Below, one piece after another: positions 52,695 to 63,563 of a stretch of 64,000 nucleotides of DNA. The stretch is from contig NW_003314395.1 in assembly GCF_000143415.4 (NCBI RefSeq), positions 1 through 64,000 of the forward strand. Reading direction: 5' to 3'. The stretch comes from Selaginella moellendorffii. Its lineage: Eukaryota; Streptophyta; Lycopodiopsida; Selaginellales; Selaginellaceae. A program made the translations under genes and the position numbers. Every line of letters starts with the position of its first letter. Within the stretch, counting starts at the first letter, position 1. The notes under the pieces are model-generated. The model searched no databases. It worked only from the letters and a program-made list of their open reading frames with translations, and was not told the DNA's origin.

Positions 52695-54878
52695 ATGACT
52701 GAGCTTCGTTTTGTAGCAAGCTGCCTTCCAAAAAGGACGACAAATGCGGCGCCTCTTGACGGAGAAGTTCTTACCAGGTACTCTAAATTGCAAGTGGAAG
52801 GGGAAAAGCTGGAGGTCACTTTTCTACTCACCGCATTGAAGTCGTGCAGAAAGCTAAAGGATCTTGAGTTCAGCAAAAGGATTCACAGGGATGCGGTTGC
52901 GAGCGGTGACATCTCCAACGTCTTCGTAGCGAACACACTCCTCGACATGTATGTGAAAAGTGGCAGTCTCGATACTGCTCGCAGTCTTTTCGAAGGCATG
53001 AAGCAGCGCAGTGCAGTATCCTGGACAGCAATGATAGTGGGATATACTCAGATTGGTCGACCCGAGCTAGCATTGGAACTATACGACCGCATGCAGAACG
53101 AAGGCTGTGAACCGGACCGTGTGACACTCTTGGCTGCACTCAAGGCCTGTGCAGCATTTGCAAAGAAAGAAAAGGGACAGCTCCTAGATCAGAAAGTAGT
53201 GAGGCTCAAGTGCCTGGCAACGGCCAGCCGTCTTTACTCTCAAGCTTGTCAAGGCGGAGATCAGATGGATACTGCTGTAGGGAACAGTTTGATTGACTTG
53301 TTCGCCAAGTGTGGGAGCTTGGAGGACGCTCGCAGGCAGTTCGAGAGCATGCCGAAGCGAAATGTGGTCTCGTGGAACTGCATCATTCTTGGCTATGCTT
53401 TAGGCGGGGAAGGCAGGATAGCGCTGGAGTTCTTCGCACGCATGCAGGAACAGGGGTACCAGCCGAGCGATGTCACATTTCTGGCTGCTCTCAAGGCTTG
53501 TGCTAGCATGGCTGACAAAGAAGAAGGCAAGCTGGTGGAAGGGAAAATCTTGAAGGTGACAAGCTTGGATAGAGGAAGATTGATCCACTTTCAGGCACTT
53601 CGAAACGGGGGCAGTCTGGGTCTCGCGCTAGGCACAAGTTTCGTTGACGTGTTTGCGAAGTGCGGGAGCATGGTGGAGGCTAGAAAAATTTTCGAGGAGC
53701 TCCAGACTCGAAGTATGGTTTCTTGGACTGTCATGATACTGGGATACGTACAAAATGGAGAGCCCGACACGGCTTTGAGGCTATTTGCAAGGATGTGGGA
53801 CGAGAGATGCGCTCCCGATGGTCTCGCGTTCGTAGCTGCTCTCAAGGCGTGTGCTAGCTTGGCAGAGACAGAAGAAGCAAAGCTTGTTGGAGGAAGGCTC
53901 GTTAAGTCCGTGGCACTGGAACGGGGAAGGGCCATTCATTCTCAGGCTGCTGGAGCCGGGCTTGTGGATCTTGTGGTGGCGAACACGCTGATCGACATGT
54001 ACGCCAAGTGTGGAAGCATCTGGGACGCTCGGCATGTCTTTGAAGCCATGAAGAAGCGCAGCGCAGTGTCTTGGAACTGCATTCTCATGGGGTGCGTCCA
54101 CAATGGCGAGGCCGAGTTAGCTCTCGAGCTCTATCGACGCATGCAGCGGCAGCAAAGCTCGTTATCGTCTCCACCACCAGACGCCGTGACGTTCGTCGCA
54201 GCACTGAAGGCCTGTGCGACGCTGGCAGCTCTGGAAGTCGGGACACAGATCGAAGCCGAGATTTGCAACGCGGGTTTGGAGTGCGAGCTGATGGTGGCGA
54301 ACTCTCTCGTCGATCTCTACGGGAAGTGCGGTGCGATGGGCGAAGCCGAGCGGGTTTTCAGCTCGGTTCCCAGGAAGGATGTGGTGACTTGGAGCTGCTT
54401 GATCGCGGGATACAGCTCCAGGGGCGACGCGCTGCTCGTGTTTGAGCTGTTCGAGCGTATGCAAGTGGAAGACAAGCTCCAACCCGACGGTATCACTTTC
54501 CTCTCGCTTCTAACGTCGTGTGCCGCGGCAGGACTCGCTTCCAGAGCCAAGGAGTACTTCGTCTCCATGCAAGCGGTGTATGGCATCACTCCCTCGATCG
54601 AGCACTACAACTGCGTGGTGGATCTCTTGGGCCGGGTGGGGCAGCTCCAGGACGCAGTGGAAATCGCGAGGAGCATGCCGTATGATCCAGGTGCTGTGGT
54701 CTGGATGGCGCTCCTCGACGCCGCCGAGAAGTGGAGTGATCCGGAAGTGGGAAGAACAGCGTACGAGTTCTTGGTGGAAAGAGGAAGATCATCCAAAGCG
54801 GCGGGAGCAGCGTCCGCGATAATGGCCAAAATCCAAGCTCACGCCGGGAAGCTTTCAAAAGATTCCTTTTTAAAATAA
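52695..54878 (+). CDS. PLS-class pentatricopeptide repeat protein without DYW domain
   Basis: 727 residues in one exon. Repeats of P, L and S type recur about every 100 residues with the pattern VANTLLDMYVKSGSLDTARS / AVSWTAMIVGYTQIGRPELA / VTLLAALKACA. Blocks follow at about 80-160, 195-275, 300-380, 405-490 and 520-620. The end has an E-domain-like part (YNCVVDLLGRVGQLQDAVEI) but no DYW deaminase. Most L motifs are followed by unusual charged insertions (e.g. KEEGKLVEGKILKVTSLDRG). No clear transit peptide, so the true start may be upstream. Predicted organelle RNA-editing or processing factor; target unknown. Confidence 0.88.
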   Translation: MTELRFVASCLPKRTTNAAPLDGEVLTRYSKLQVEGEKLEVTFLLTALKSCRKLKDLEFSKRIHRDAVASGDISNVFVANTLLDMYVKSGSLDTARSLFEGMKQRSAVSWTAMIVGYTQIGRPELALELYDRMQNEGCEPDRVTLLAALKACAAFAKKEKGQLLDQKVVRLKCLATASRLYSQACQGGDQMDTAVGNSLIDLFAKCGSLEDARRQFESMPKRNVVSWNCIILGYALGGEGRIALEFFARMQEQGYQPSDVTFLAALKACASMADKEEGKLVEGKILKVTSLDRGRLIHFQALRNGGSLGLALGTSFVDVFAKCGSMVEARKIFEELQTRSMVSWTVMILGYVQNGEPDTALRLFARMWDERCAPDGLAFVAALKACASLAETEEAKLVGGRLVKSVALERGRAIHSQAAGAGLVDLVVANTLIDMYAKCGSIWDARHVFEAMKKRSAVSWNCILMGCVHNGEAELALELYRRMQRQQSSLSSPPPDAVTFVAALKACATLAALEVGTQIEAEICNAGLECELMVANSLVDLYGKCGAMGEAERVFSSVPRKDVVTWSCLIAGYSSRGDALLVFELFERMQVEDKLQPDGITFLSLLTSCAAAGLASRAKEYFVSMQAVYGITPSIEHYNCVVDLLGRVGQLQDAVEIARSMPYDPGAVVWMALLDAAEKWSDPEVGRTAYEFLVERGRSSKAAGAASAIMAKIQAHAGKLSKDSFLK

Positions 54879-55296
54879 CGTATATTCGTTGAGCGCGAAT
54901 TTGTGGTGCTTGGTTCGAGTCCCTGGGATGGACTAACTAGGTCACGTCGGCATTCAATGCAGTAGTATGGCGATGATAAAGAAGGGCAAGCGAGGGCTGG
55001 CGATGGGGGCAGGGTTTCTTTTTGTATTCTTTCTTCCTTCCTCTCTCTCTCTCTCTGGTGTCCTTTGTTGCCGGCGCGGCGATTGCGAGAGGGAAATGGC
55101 CGCATTGATGAGCGCCAGGAGCTGCTCCAATCTGGTGGTGCGGCAGTGATGGCGCCCTCGTGCATTCTCATTCTCTTCTTCTACCTTGAGCTCTCATTCA
55201 ATGGAACGGGGGTGTTGAAAGATTTGGCTTTTTTGGTTTCTTCTTGGTTCGATCGATTGCTGCCGCTGCCGCGCACCACAAGATTTGCAAGCGAGG
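54879..55296. other. Intergenic/5' UTR region with tRNA-like and (CT)n pieces
   Basis: GGTTCGAGTCC at about 54,913 matches the tRNA B box, but no acceptor or anticodon stem pairs around it, so it is at most a tRNA relic. A (CT)n run lies at about 55,041-55,058. Upstream region of the SET gene. Confidence 0.45.
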
Positions 55297-57341
55297 ATGA
55301 AAGGGATGATGGCATTGCCGTGGACGAGGAGACGGCGGCACCAGCGGCTCGTGAGCGAGATCGGTGTCGGCGCTGATTCTTCTCCCGAGGTTTGTAACCA
55401 GGCAAAATATTTCGTGGGCTTTGAGAGTTTTCTTGCCAGAATTTCGATGACAAGGAGCTAGAGCTCGTCTCGTGGCTTAAGATACGCGGTGAGCACGACG
55501 CATGCTCGTTGCTCAAGACAGGCCCTGATAAAAGGTATAGCTTGAGATTGGTTTGTTTAGTACTTAGCCTTCTCTTGGCCCAGGGGATTGTTTGCCGTGC
55601 GAGATATCAAGGCTGGCGAGTGCATTCTCAGAGTTTCTCGCGACACGGTATGATGCTCGTGTGTTTCTTTAATTTTGTGAGCAACAGCGTTTTCGTTCCC
55701 AGATGATGACTGCAGATAGATTGCCTCTGGAATTCCAGCAGCTGCTTTCAAGTGGAGTGAGTGAATGGGCGCAGTTAGCTCTTTTGCTTCTTTTCGAGAA
55801 ACGAGCAGGAGAGGTAGATAAAATCTATGTGAACTTTTTTTACTGACTAGTGTCCTTTCCAGGCTTCCATATGGGCTCCTTACATTTCTTGCTTGCCAAG
55901 GTGGGGCACGATCCACAGCACGGTGAGTTCCCACTATATTAATTCTCGGTTTCTCAGATTTTGCGGTGCAGGCGTTTTGGAGAAAAGAAGAGCTCGCAAT
56001 GATACAGGAGAGTTCTTTGAGCTATGAAACTATGAGCAGAAGAGCAGCAATCAGAGAGGAGTTCAATGAAATGCAGCCGGTTAGTCTGATTTTCCTGCAA
56101 GTAGCTTACATATGTGACTGCAGGTACTGTAGATCTTTCAACGGTATGAGCATGTATTTGGAGGTCCTGTGTCGTATGCAAGTTTCAAGCATGCTTATGT
56201 AACAGGTGAAATATATCCTATATCATGTCATTTTCCCGTGTTCCTAATCAAGCTACAGTGTGCTCGCGCGCATGGCGCATTGATGGCCTTGAGAAGCTAG
56301 CAATGGTAACACCTTGGCCTTTGTATTTAACTTGTCTGAGTCTATGCTCTTACAGGTTCCCTTTGCTGATTTTATGAATCACGACTGGAGCTCGAACGCG
56401 ATGCTTACATATGACACTGATAATGGCTCTACCGAGGTAGAAGAAGTGAAAGTTTATTCCGACTGTCTCGACATCGCCTTGTTTTGTGCTCAGCTCTTCG
56501 CAGATAAAAACTATGCTGCCGGTGAGCAAGTAAGTATCGGCTGGCTTTCCTTTCTAAAGCTGATTGAAGAGTTGGTCAGGTAACCATAAGTTTTGGACCA
56601 TTATGCAACGCATCCCTTGCACTGGACTTTGGATTTACTGTACCATACAATCCGTGGGACAAGGTTAGCGTTGTTGAGTTTACAGCCTCACTTATTTTGG
56701 CTCGTAAACAGGTACAACTATGGCTTGGCATCTCTCGAAGGGACAGCCTTCGGAAAGAAAAATTGCAGTACCTGCATGCTCATGAGATGCTGACATTGAC
56801 GAACCCTGATGGCTCTGATAGTGGTGGCATGAGCTTCACATTGAGGTAAGGCTTTCAACTTTTAACTTGTCCTGAGTTGAGACTGCTACAGGGAAGTTTG
56901 TGACTCAGCAGGTAATGGAAGGGAACTCCCTGGGCCTCTTTTTACAATGGCACGGGTAGTATGTGCTACGTCAAGCGAAGGTACTCAAGCTGTTGTCACA
57001 ACACTCGTCCTGAATCTGTTAATGTGTCTGCAGCTCTACTCAGCTGTGATAAGAAACAAGATGGACTCAAGGAAACTGACGCTCTTGCGCTAATATTAAC
57101 TTGCGTGGAGACTCGAATTCAGCAGCATTTTGAGGCTATCCTGGTCTGGTGCTCTTATTGTTTTGCAGTGTAACTGACTTTTAGTGCTTCCTTTCAGGCC
57201 TTGCAGAGCTGCAGGTCGCAAGCACCGGCAGAAAGCACCACTTTACTCTGCGTAGAAATGGCTGAGGCTATCCTTGGAGGAGAGCTGAGAGTACTGCGCT
57301 CTGTGAGTGCGTGGCTTAAGCACCAGTGCGTTGTGGCATGA
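55297..57341 (+). CDS. SET-domain lysine methyltransferase (Rubisco LSMT/SETD-like class)
   Basis: Fifteen small exons: 55,297-55,389, 55,440-55,534, 55,584-55,647, 55,703-55,813, 55,863-55,922, 55,972-56,079, 56,133-56,205, 56,259-56,305, 56,356-56,451, 56,494-56,529, 56,580-56,663, 56,712-56,845, 56,892-56,980, 57,034-57,143, 57,198-57,341; 447 residues. SET N-part: RGLFAVRDIKAGECILRVSR; SET core: VCSRAWRIDG, VPFADFMNHD, FADKNYAAGEQVTISFG, LDFGFTVPYNPWD; then a Rubisco-LSMT substrate-binding-like C-terminal domain. It uses S-adenosylmethionine to methylate protein lysines; substrate unknown. No transit peptide is evident from the chosen Met, but the 5' end is uncertain. Confidence 0.85.
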
Positions 57342-57603
57342 CGGGAAATTTACTCTCGTTTCTTCATTGCTTGTCCGGGGGACCAGATCTGAGCTATATT
57401 AAGGTACAGTGAAGAGCAAAAGCACCAATGTGCTGACGAATATCATTCCTCCTGGACTTAAACTTTGGCTTTGCAGTACACAATGGTGGATTGTAGCTCT
57501 GAGCTTACCTATACGCCAATACTACGGTTGTTAAGAATTATTTTGTGGAGGGACTTATTGTTCATGAAATCGTGAATTATTTTGCATCTTGTCAGCTGCC
57601 TCC
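57342..57603. other. Short convergent intergenic region
   Basis: Between the 3' ends of the SET gene (+) and the beta-glucosidase (-); only terminator function is expected. Nothing else seen. Confidence 0.4.
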
Positions 57604-59801
57604 TCAGTGCTTCTTTTTCAGAAACTTTGCGTACCACTTTGCTGATTTCTTTGGGATCCGCTTCAGGCTGTTATCTAGCTCAACATGGATGATCCCAAAG
57701 CGCACATTATAACCCGAGCCCCATTCCCAGCTGTCCAGAAAACTCCACAGGAAGTAAGCTTGGACTCTACAGCCATCTCTGCCAACAAAAAGTTGGAAGG
57801 TAAGCTTCGCATCTTTTTAGTTCAGAGTCTCACCTTATTGATGCTGCAAGATTTGACAGGTACGTCTTGTAATAGTTAATCCTGGGCTGATCATCCAGCT
57901 GTTGAGCCAACGGACTGGAACTGTTGGTAGTATCACTGATCCCTGTGAATGAAGAGAAACAAGCTTGCTTCTACTGCATCAGCTCACCAGGTACGTACCA
58001 TTTTCAGTGATATAGATTATTGGATTGCGGTACTTATCCTTGATGTAATTCATCAGCCTCCTGATCCCGTACGGTACGACGTAGAAGCCATTGATATTCC
58101 TCCCGATCAACACGCCCTTCTTCTTGTCTGCGAGAAGACGAACGAGAGAGCTGGAATGAGAGGAATCCATTTCTAGGCCCACCTAGGAACGCAAAGTCGA
58201 CGTCCTTGTAGTAAGCCGGGTGGTAGATGGCTTGGCGCTGATTGAGGAGGTTTCCCTGGACAAAGGTACGGTTTGGATTGTCTTTCACGTAGAGGCTGAA
58301 GTAGTGATTGATGCCAATGAAATCAGAGGTGCCTTGGAGCCATTTCTTCTCCTCGGCTGTGAATTTTGGCAGCCTGCTTCCAACGTTTGCGACCAACGCT
58401 GGTGGATACTCCCCATACGTGACGGGATGAAGCATCCTGGACGCGAACAAAGTAAAGTTTTTTCGTAAAGTTTGTAGAGATCAAGGTTCTTACCATCCGA
58501 GATTGAACTGCTGAGCTCTTTCGGCGGCAGCTTTGTCTTGCTTGGAGTTTGAAACAGGTTCGTACCACAATGTGTCAAGCGTGATACCAATCACCCCTTT
58601 CTGACTAGCCTGCGATTGTTTTCGTCAAGTTGAGGTAATCTTTAAGACTTTTTAATTTTTCTGGTGTACCTTGTATCTTTTGGTGTAGATCTCGATCGCT
58701 TTCGCATGGGCGAGGAGTAAATGGTGGCCTACGACGTATGGCTCCATGGACGAGTCTCCTCCCGTGCAGTTTCCGATCTCGGGCGAGCATCTTCCCGGCG
58801 CAAACACGCCAATGTTGTAGCCAATGACTGCGAAGATGTGGGGCTCGTTGAGCGTGATCCAGTTCTTCACTCTGTCCCCGAATGCTTTGAAGCAAGCCTC
58901 CACGAAAACTCCAAAGTCGTCCCTGGCGTGTCACGGTATGTTTTGCAAGAGCTCATGGTTGGATTTACTAACTTACACGATCTTGGAGCTCAAGAATCCT
59001 CCATAGGATTTCTCCAGAGCATAGGGGAGGTCCCAGTGGAAGAGCGTCACGTATGGCTTCAAGCCTGGATCCGCGAAGCAAGCACTTCAAAATACGTGCA
59101 AGCGGTCGTGCCATGCAAACCTTTGGCAAGGAGTGTATCGATGACATCGTTGTAATGACTGATTGCCTTTGGATTAACACTGCCAGTGCCATCTGCAGTA
59201 CAAGCAAGGAAAACGTGGTAGCTCATCTCGAGCTAGCTAGACAGCAAAACGATCTCATACCGGGAAACATGCGAGGCCAATCAATCGACAGCCTGTACGC
59301 ATCCGCGCCAAGGCGATCCAGTATCGAGAAGTCCTCCTGCAAGCATTCTCCGACTTTCAGATCGATGGATTCAAGCGATAAGATGACGAGCAGTGAATCA
59401 AGCGAAAACTCAACCTTGTAGCGATGATACTGATCAATCGCGGGATCTGCTGTGCTGCCATCTGCGATCTTGCCTGGACCAAGAAAACAACTGTGACTTT
59501 TCTCGCGAGGAATTTGGCAGATTGTACCAGGGATCTGTGAAAAAACGTCCCAGTTGCTGGGCTTCCTTCCATCTTCCTTGGTTGCGCCTTCAACCTGGAT
59601 CAGGCCAGCGCAGCGGCGTTAGTATAGAGCGGAGTGCCGATCTCTCGCCACCTGATAAGAAGCTGATGCAGCGCCAAACACAAATCCCTTTGGAAAGCTG
59701 TATCTGCTCAGCACATCTTGCATGTCCTGGGAGGAATCTGCATTGCTGCAAATGCAAAGCCACAGGACCAGAAACAGCACAGCTAGAGGCCTTGGATCCA
59801 T
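57604..59801 (-). CDS. GH1 beta-glucosidase
   Basis: Family 1 glycoside hydrolase, probably secreted or vacuolar. Twelve exons: 59,652-59,801, 59,528-59,594, 59,415-59,473, 59,261-59,336, 59,121-59,192, 58,977-59,064, 58,670-58,922, 58,494-58,609, 58,183-58,436, 57,999-58,127, 57,834-57,942, 57,604-57,778; 515 residues. Signal peptide about 1-22 ([13 protein letters not shown]). Motifs in order: [28 protein letters not shown], acid/base Glu197 in [15 protein letters not shown], nucleophile Glu420 in ITENG, and the aglycone-site stretch [21 protein letters not shown]. Both catalytic Glu are present, so it should be active. The aglycone (e.g. monolignol or phenolic glucosides) cannot be told. 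Confidence 0.95.
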
Positions 59802-60738
59802 CGGCTCCTCCAGCCGGCGCGACTCGAGAGATCTATCACGAAGGAGGAGATCCCTCGCCTCTGCCTTTTATATTGCTGGTTGATCTGGCCTTGCATTTTG
59901 TCAAACACGCATGATCAGTTTGATCAGTTTAGGCAGAGCTAAGGCGTTATTGTGACAACCTCTTGGCTGTATGTATACGTTGTAAAGCGGGTCCAAGACT
60001 GGTACGTCATAGAAATACAGGATAGATACAGGTTGTGTCGTATTTATGTTGTTGAAATGTCTGCTGTCCACACATTGAAGTCCTGGAACTTTGAAGATAA
60101 GGTATTTGTGATGCCCTGATCCCTTGTGGTTTCTTTTTCAGTGGTCAGTAATCAAAACTAAAAGCAATGTATGTCTTAATCTTAGATATTTTATTTGTAT
60201 AGTTTATGCTTTTTAATTTCCTTTCTTTAAGAAATAAATTTAATCAATCTTTTAATTCTGGGAAGATACTGATCACTGAGTGATTCTTGGCTCTTCTCCA
60301 TAATTTTGTCCTTGCCTACAAAATAAGAAAATATGCTTAACTTTGCAGTAGATTTCTAGATAATGGTTTACAGTAAGTTTGTTTCTCACTCAAAATGATC
60401 TTACAATTTCTTCTCCACCTCCAATGGTCCTCTTCTTTCAGCAAGCATTATTACAAATGGTTTATTAGAACCATGTAGCCGCTTTGAGCCACATTCCTCT
60501 AATTTAGGGTTGTTAATTTTCTTTGTTATTTTCCCAAGAGATCTTTCTTTCTTCATAAGACTAGGCTAATTCTCTTCACATGATATTAGAGATATAGCTT
60601 AAAACTTTTCATGAATAGTGCCTTAAGAGGCAGTTCCCAGGTAGGGCGAGCATGTTCCCGCCCAGAACAGGCAAGCTGGGCGTTAGCTCGGCGAGTGTGT
60701 GCTGGAGGGAACGAGCAAGGCCGTGCCCGGGAACAGCC
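59802..60738. other. Intergenic region
   Basis: Promoter side of the beta-glucosidase gene, then AT-rich sequence without genes. No recognisable element until 60,739. Confidence 0.4.
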
Positions 60739-60967
60739 TTAACGGGCTGTGGTGAGACTGTTAACAAACACGTGGAATAACATTATTGGAGGATGAGAGC
60801 GTTCTCCAGAATTGGCAATTGGTAACCTGGTTCTCTAGAACTTAGCAGCTGGCAGCTAGGTTCTGGAGAACCTGGCAGTTGTCAGCCACGTTCTCGCAAA
60901 GAATGTGACTCAATCCGACAGCTGCCAACAGTTGGATCAAGTTAACGGGTGAGCCACAGCCCATTAA
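60739..60967. mobile_element. MITE-like element flanked by TTAA
   Basis: 229 bp including TTAA at both ends. Inverted ends TTAACGGGCTGTGGTGAG and TTAATGGGCTGTGGCTCAC (right end reverse-complemented) match in about 15 of 18 bases. It has no coding capacity. TTAA duplication is typical of piggyBac-like or some Harbinger-type (TWA) MITEs; the class is not resolved. Confidence 0.55.
60808..60898 (+). repeat. Three diverged 30-bp tandem repeats
   Basis: Units begin AGAATTGGCAATTGG, AGAACTTAGCAGCTGG and AGAACCTGGCAGTTG, each ending in GTTCT. They overlap a palindrome AGGTTCTGGAGAACCT. They lie inside the MITE-like element. Confidence 0.6.
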
Positions 60968-61079
60968 GACATTAGGACATTCATTCTCCAGAGAAATGGA
61001 ATAATTCTATAGAACAAATTTCTTTGCTTAGAAATACATAGTTCTAGTTTATGAGATAGGGATTTTGGCCCATGGTATC

Positions 61080-61530
61080 TAGAATGAGAAAGTGCCAATC
61101 GAAGGATGGCAACATCAATCAATACAACAAGTGGCACCATGTGATTGATGGCTTAGCCTGCAAATCACATATAATAAGCAAGCAGCATTGCCACACATTC
61201 AACTCTGGTGGGAGCATTCTTATGACAAATCCTTTTTAGTGGAGGCACTCGGACTTGTGTGGTCCATTTCAAATCATGACCAATAGAAAGAAGTATTTTA
61301 TTAGATTCATAAACAATGTTACGAGTTATGTGGTTCTTAGCTACTAAAGGTGAAGCTCTGCCAACATTTAAAGCTTATAAGCATAAAGTGGAGAATCAAC
61401 TTGATTTACATATTAAAGTGCTCCACTCTAATGGAAAGTTGAGTATATGTCCTTTAATTTTGCTACTTAGAAATTTATTGGCAATTCACAATTCCATACA
61501 CTCCTAAGCTTAATGTGGGGTAGCCTGTGC
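61080..61530 (+). mobile_element. Ty1/copia integrase relic
   Basis: Frames read DLCGPFQIMTNRKKYFIRF (near 61,255), then VWFLATKGEALPTFKAYKHK and ENQLDLHIKVLHSNGK, then IHNSIHSPKLN, all typical of the copia integrase core. The first catalytic Asp block (DLCGP) remains. No LTRs, and stops between the blocks. Confidence 0.75.
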
Positions 61531-62128
61531 ATGTGCTGGAACTCCAATAGGGGCTGTGGAGCCGGGCAGCCAAGGTTTAACCTCGACTGCCCTCAACACT
61601 CCCATTCCCCACTATCCTTCCAATGCTTGTGGCTTACCATGTCCCAAGGAGACAAGTATATGATGATTGTCATATCAATGATAGTGTCAATGTCAAATAT
61701 ATCATTCCACCATCACTCTATAGCACTTGTGTGTTGCCATTTTTATCTTTTAACATTTTGTAAGCAATTGAAGCAATTGTATGTGAAGTGATAATAGGTC
61801 ATTAATTCAAGGCATTAAAAGTATTCTCTTGAGCTCATGCATACCATCATTATTATCTCCAAATCCATCAAAACAATCTTTATTGTCTCATCTAGAGACA
61901 ATATCATCTATATGGTGTATGTACCAATACCAGAAACAACTTATTGTTCACAACTTTGAGTTCAAGAGGGTATAAATCAGCACCACACTATCGATCAATT
62001 CATTAGTGCTGAATTCATCCAGTCCTTCTTCGCTTGCATGTGAGTCTTGGGTGGAAGCTTCAACCTGGATCAAATTACTGAGCAAAGCACAATTGTTTCA
62101 CGGACATAGTTAATGACAAACCAAACAA
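61531..62128. other. Intergenic region
   Basis: 3' flank of the copia relic and 3' region of the BAHD-like gene. Nothing else recognised. Confidence 0.4.
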
Positions 62129-63563
62129 TCAAAAGAATGCTCCAAACCTCTGGCCTGGGCTTGCACCAGTGCTGCTGCTGTTGCTACCGCAACTGGTAAA
62201 TTTTGTCACCAGCATGTTGCCCAAGAACCTCTCCATCACACCGCTGGGCATGCAGAGCGCCACCTTTCGCTCCCGCCCTCCTTTAGCAGTGGGCAGGACG
62301 AAAGCAGTGCCGTCTCCAAACCATACCTCGGGGACAAGCGTGTAGTGAACCTGTTGCCCCCAACCAAAATCGGTTTTGAAGATGGGAAACGTGTGCATGG
62401 TGGTGCAGTTCACATCCCTGCCGGCATAGTAGTCCACGTTAAACGCAAACTCAAGGCCTTTCCGGCGCTGGATTTCCATCCAGTCGACAGCTGATTGGAT
62501 GTATTCGCCACTGATCTTGGCAATGTCGTTGTGGATGAGCTTTGCGGCGAACGAGATGTGGTGGGACTTGATATCGCCGGCCCTGGCCGGGAGGGTCGCC
62601 AAGTGGATGGCATTTCCAAAGTAGCTCATCGGGACCGGAGGGTCCTTAAATCGCTTGTTGCCCCTGCAAGACACCGGGTACATGTACCGCGTGGTGGCAT
62701 CGTTGGGCAGCTCGCGAGCCTCGGTGATGGACTTCCAGATAAGAGCCGAGAGAGCCACGAAGCTGCTGGCCCGGCCGAAGCCAAACGGGCCAGCCTCGAC
62801 CTCGTGGACGAGCGCGTCCATGCCCGATGAGCTGACGGTGATGGTCTTCTTGCGATAAGTGGAAGCCGCGTCGACGATCTGGTAGCCGAGCTTCTCGGCG
62901 GCGACATAGTCCCGCATTGGAATGGTCACCCTTGGTGGGTTGCGGGCTTGGAACAGCTCCGCATGGAACAGCGGTGGGGTGATTGCCAATCCCCGGTGGA
63001 TCCGCGACCAGGCATGGAAGAATTCGGACACGGAGTAGCCGTCTGCTACAGTCTCACACAACGCACCGCCTAGAGTAATGCCACCACAGCCAAAACGCGT
63101 AATCTACATATAAACATCGATCAGAGTAGTTCTTCCTATACTTCACACCTGGATTTGCAGCGTGGGCGAGTTGTCGCAAAACCTGTCCTGGGTGTTGAGT
63201 TGCTGCTCGATGGAGCAATCGTCCAAGCTCTGCCAGTCATCAAACCTGGCATCGGTGGAGGCCACCCGGAGCGGAATGCCCGCGTCGTTGCAGTTGACTT
63301 TGGGGGGAGCCATCGGTACCAGCTTGAACTCTCCCTGCAAACACAAAGTAGTGAGTGAGGGTGAGCGCTAGGGAGCGCTTGAGCTTGGCAACGGTGGCTT
63401 CAAATGGTTGTGGAGCTTGTGGTGGCAAGTAGTAGTGCACGAAACTGGAATAGAACGAGGAGCTTGCTAGGAGATCGACGTTCGAAAGGGATTTCCAGCA
63501 GGGCTGTGGAGTTGGAGATGCGGGTGTGACATTGTGAATGCGGATTAGGGAGACGGAGGCCAT
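62129..63563 (-). pseudogene. BAHD acyltransferase-like gene, catalytic His missing and frame broken
   Basis: Exons 63,149-63,563 and 62,129-63,103, about 460 residues. BAHD enzymes transfer acyl groups from CoA to alcohols or amines. The N-terminus (SLSNVDLL; LKRSLALTLTHYFVFAGRV) and C-terminal structural motif DFGWGQ are typical. Two defects: the frame changes between HYFVFAGR and GEFKLVPMAPPKVNCND near 63,340 (one extra base or two missing), and HxxxDG reads ETVADG (near residue 155) with Glu for the general-base His. Exon 2 is otherwise open over 325 codons. A real gene with altered chemistry plus a sequencing error is the alternative. Confidence 0.8.

Noticed and set aside
54905-54945. 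Possible tRNA gene (GGTTCGAGTCC)
   Set aside because: Only the B box matches; no cloverleaf stems or anticodon loop can be drawn.
57949-59155. Plus-strand ORFs across the beta-glucosidase
   Set aside because: Shadows of the minus-strand GH1 exons, whose splice joins and catalytic motifs are consistent.
60808-60898. CRISPR-like short repeats
   Set aside because: Three adjacent diverged repeats without spacers in a plant nuclear context.
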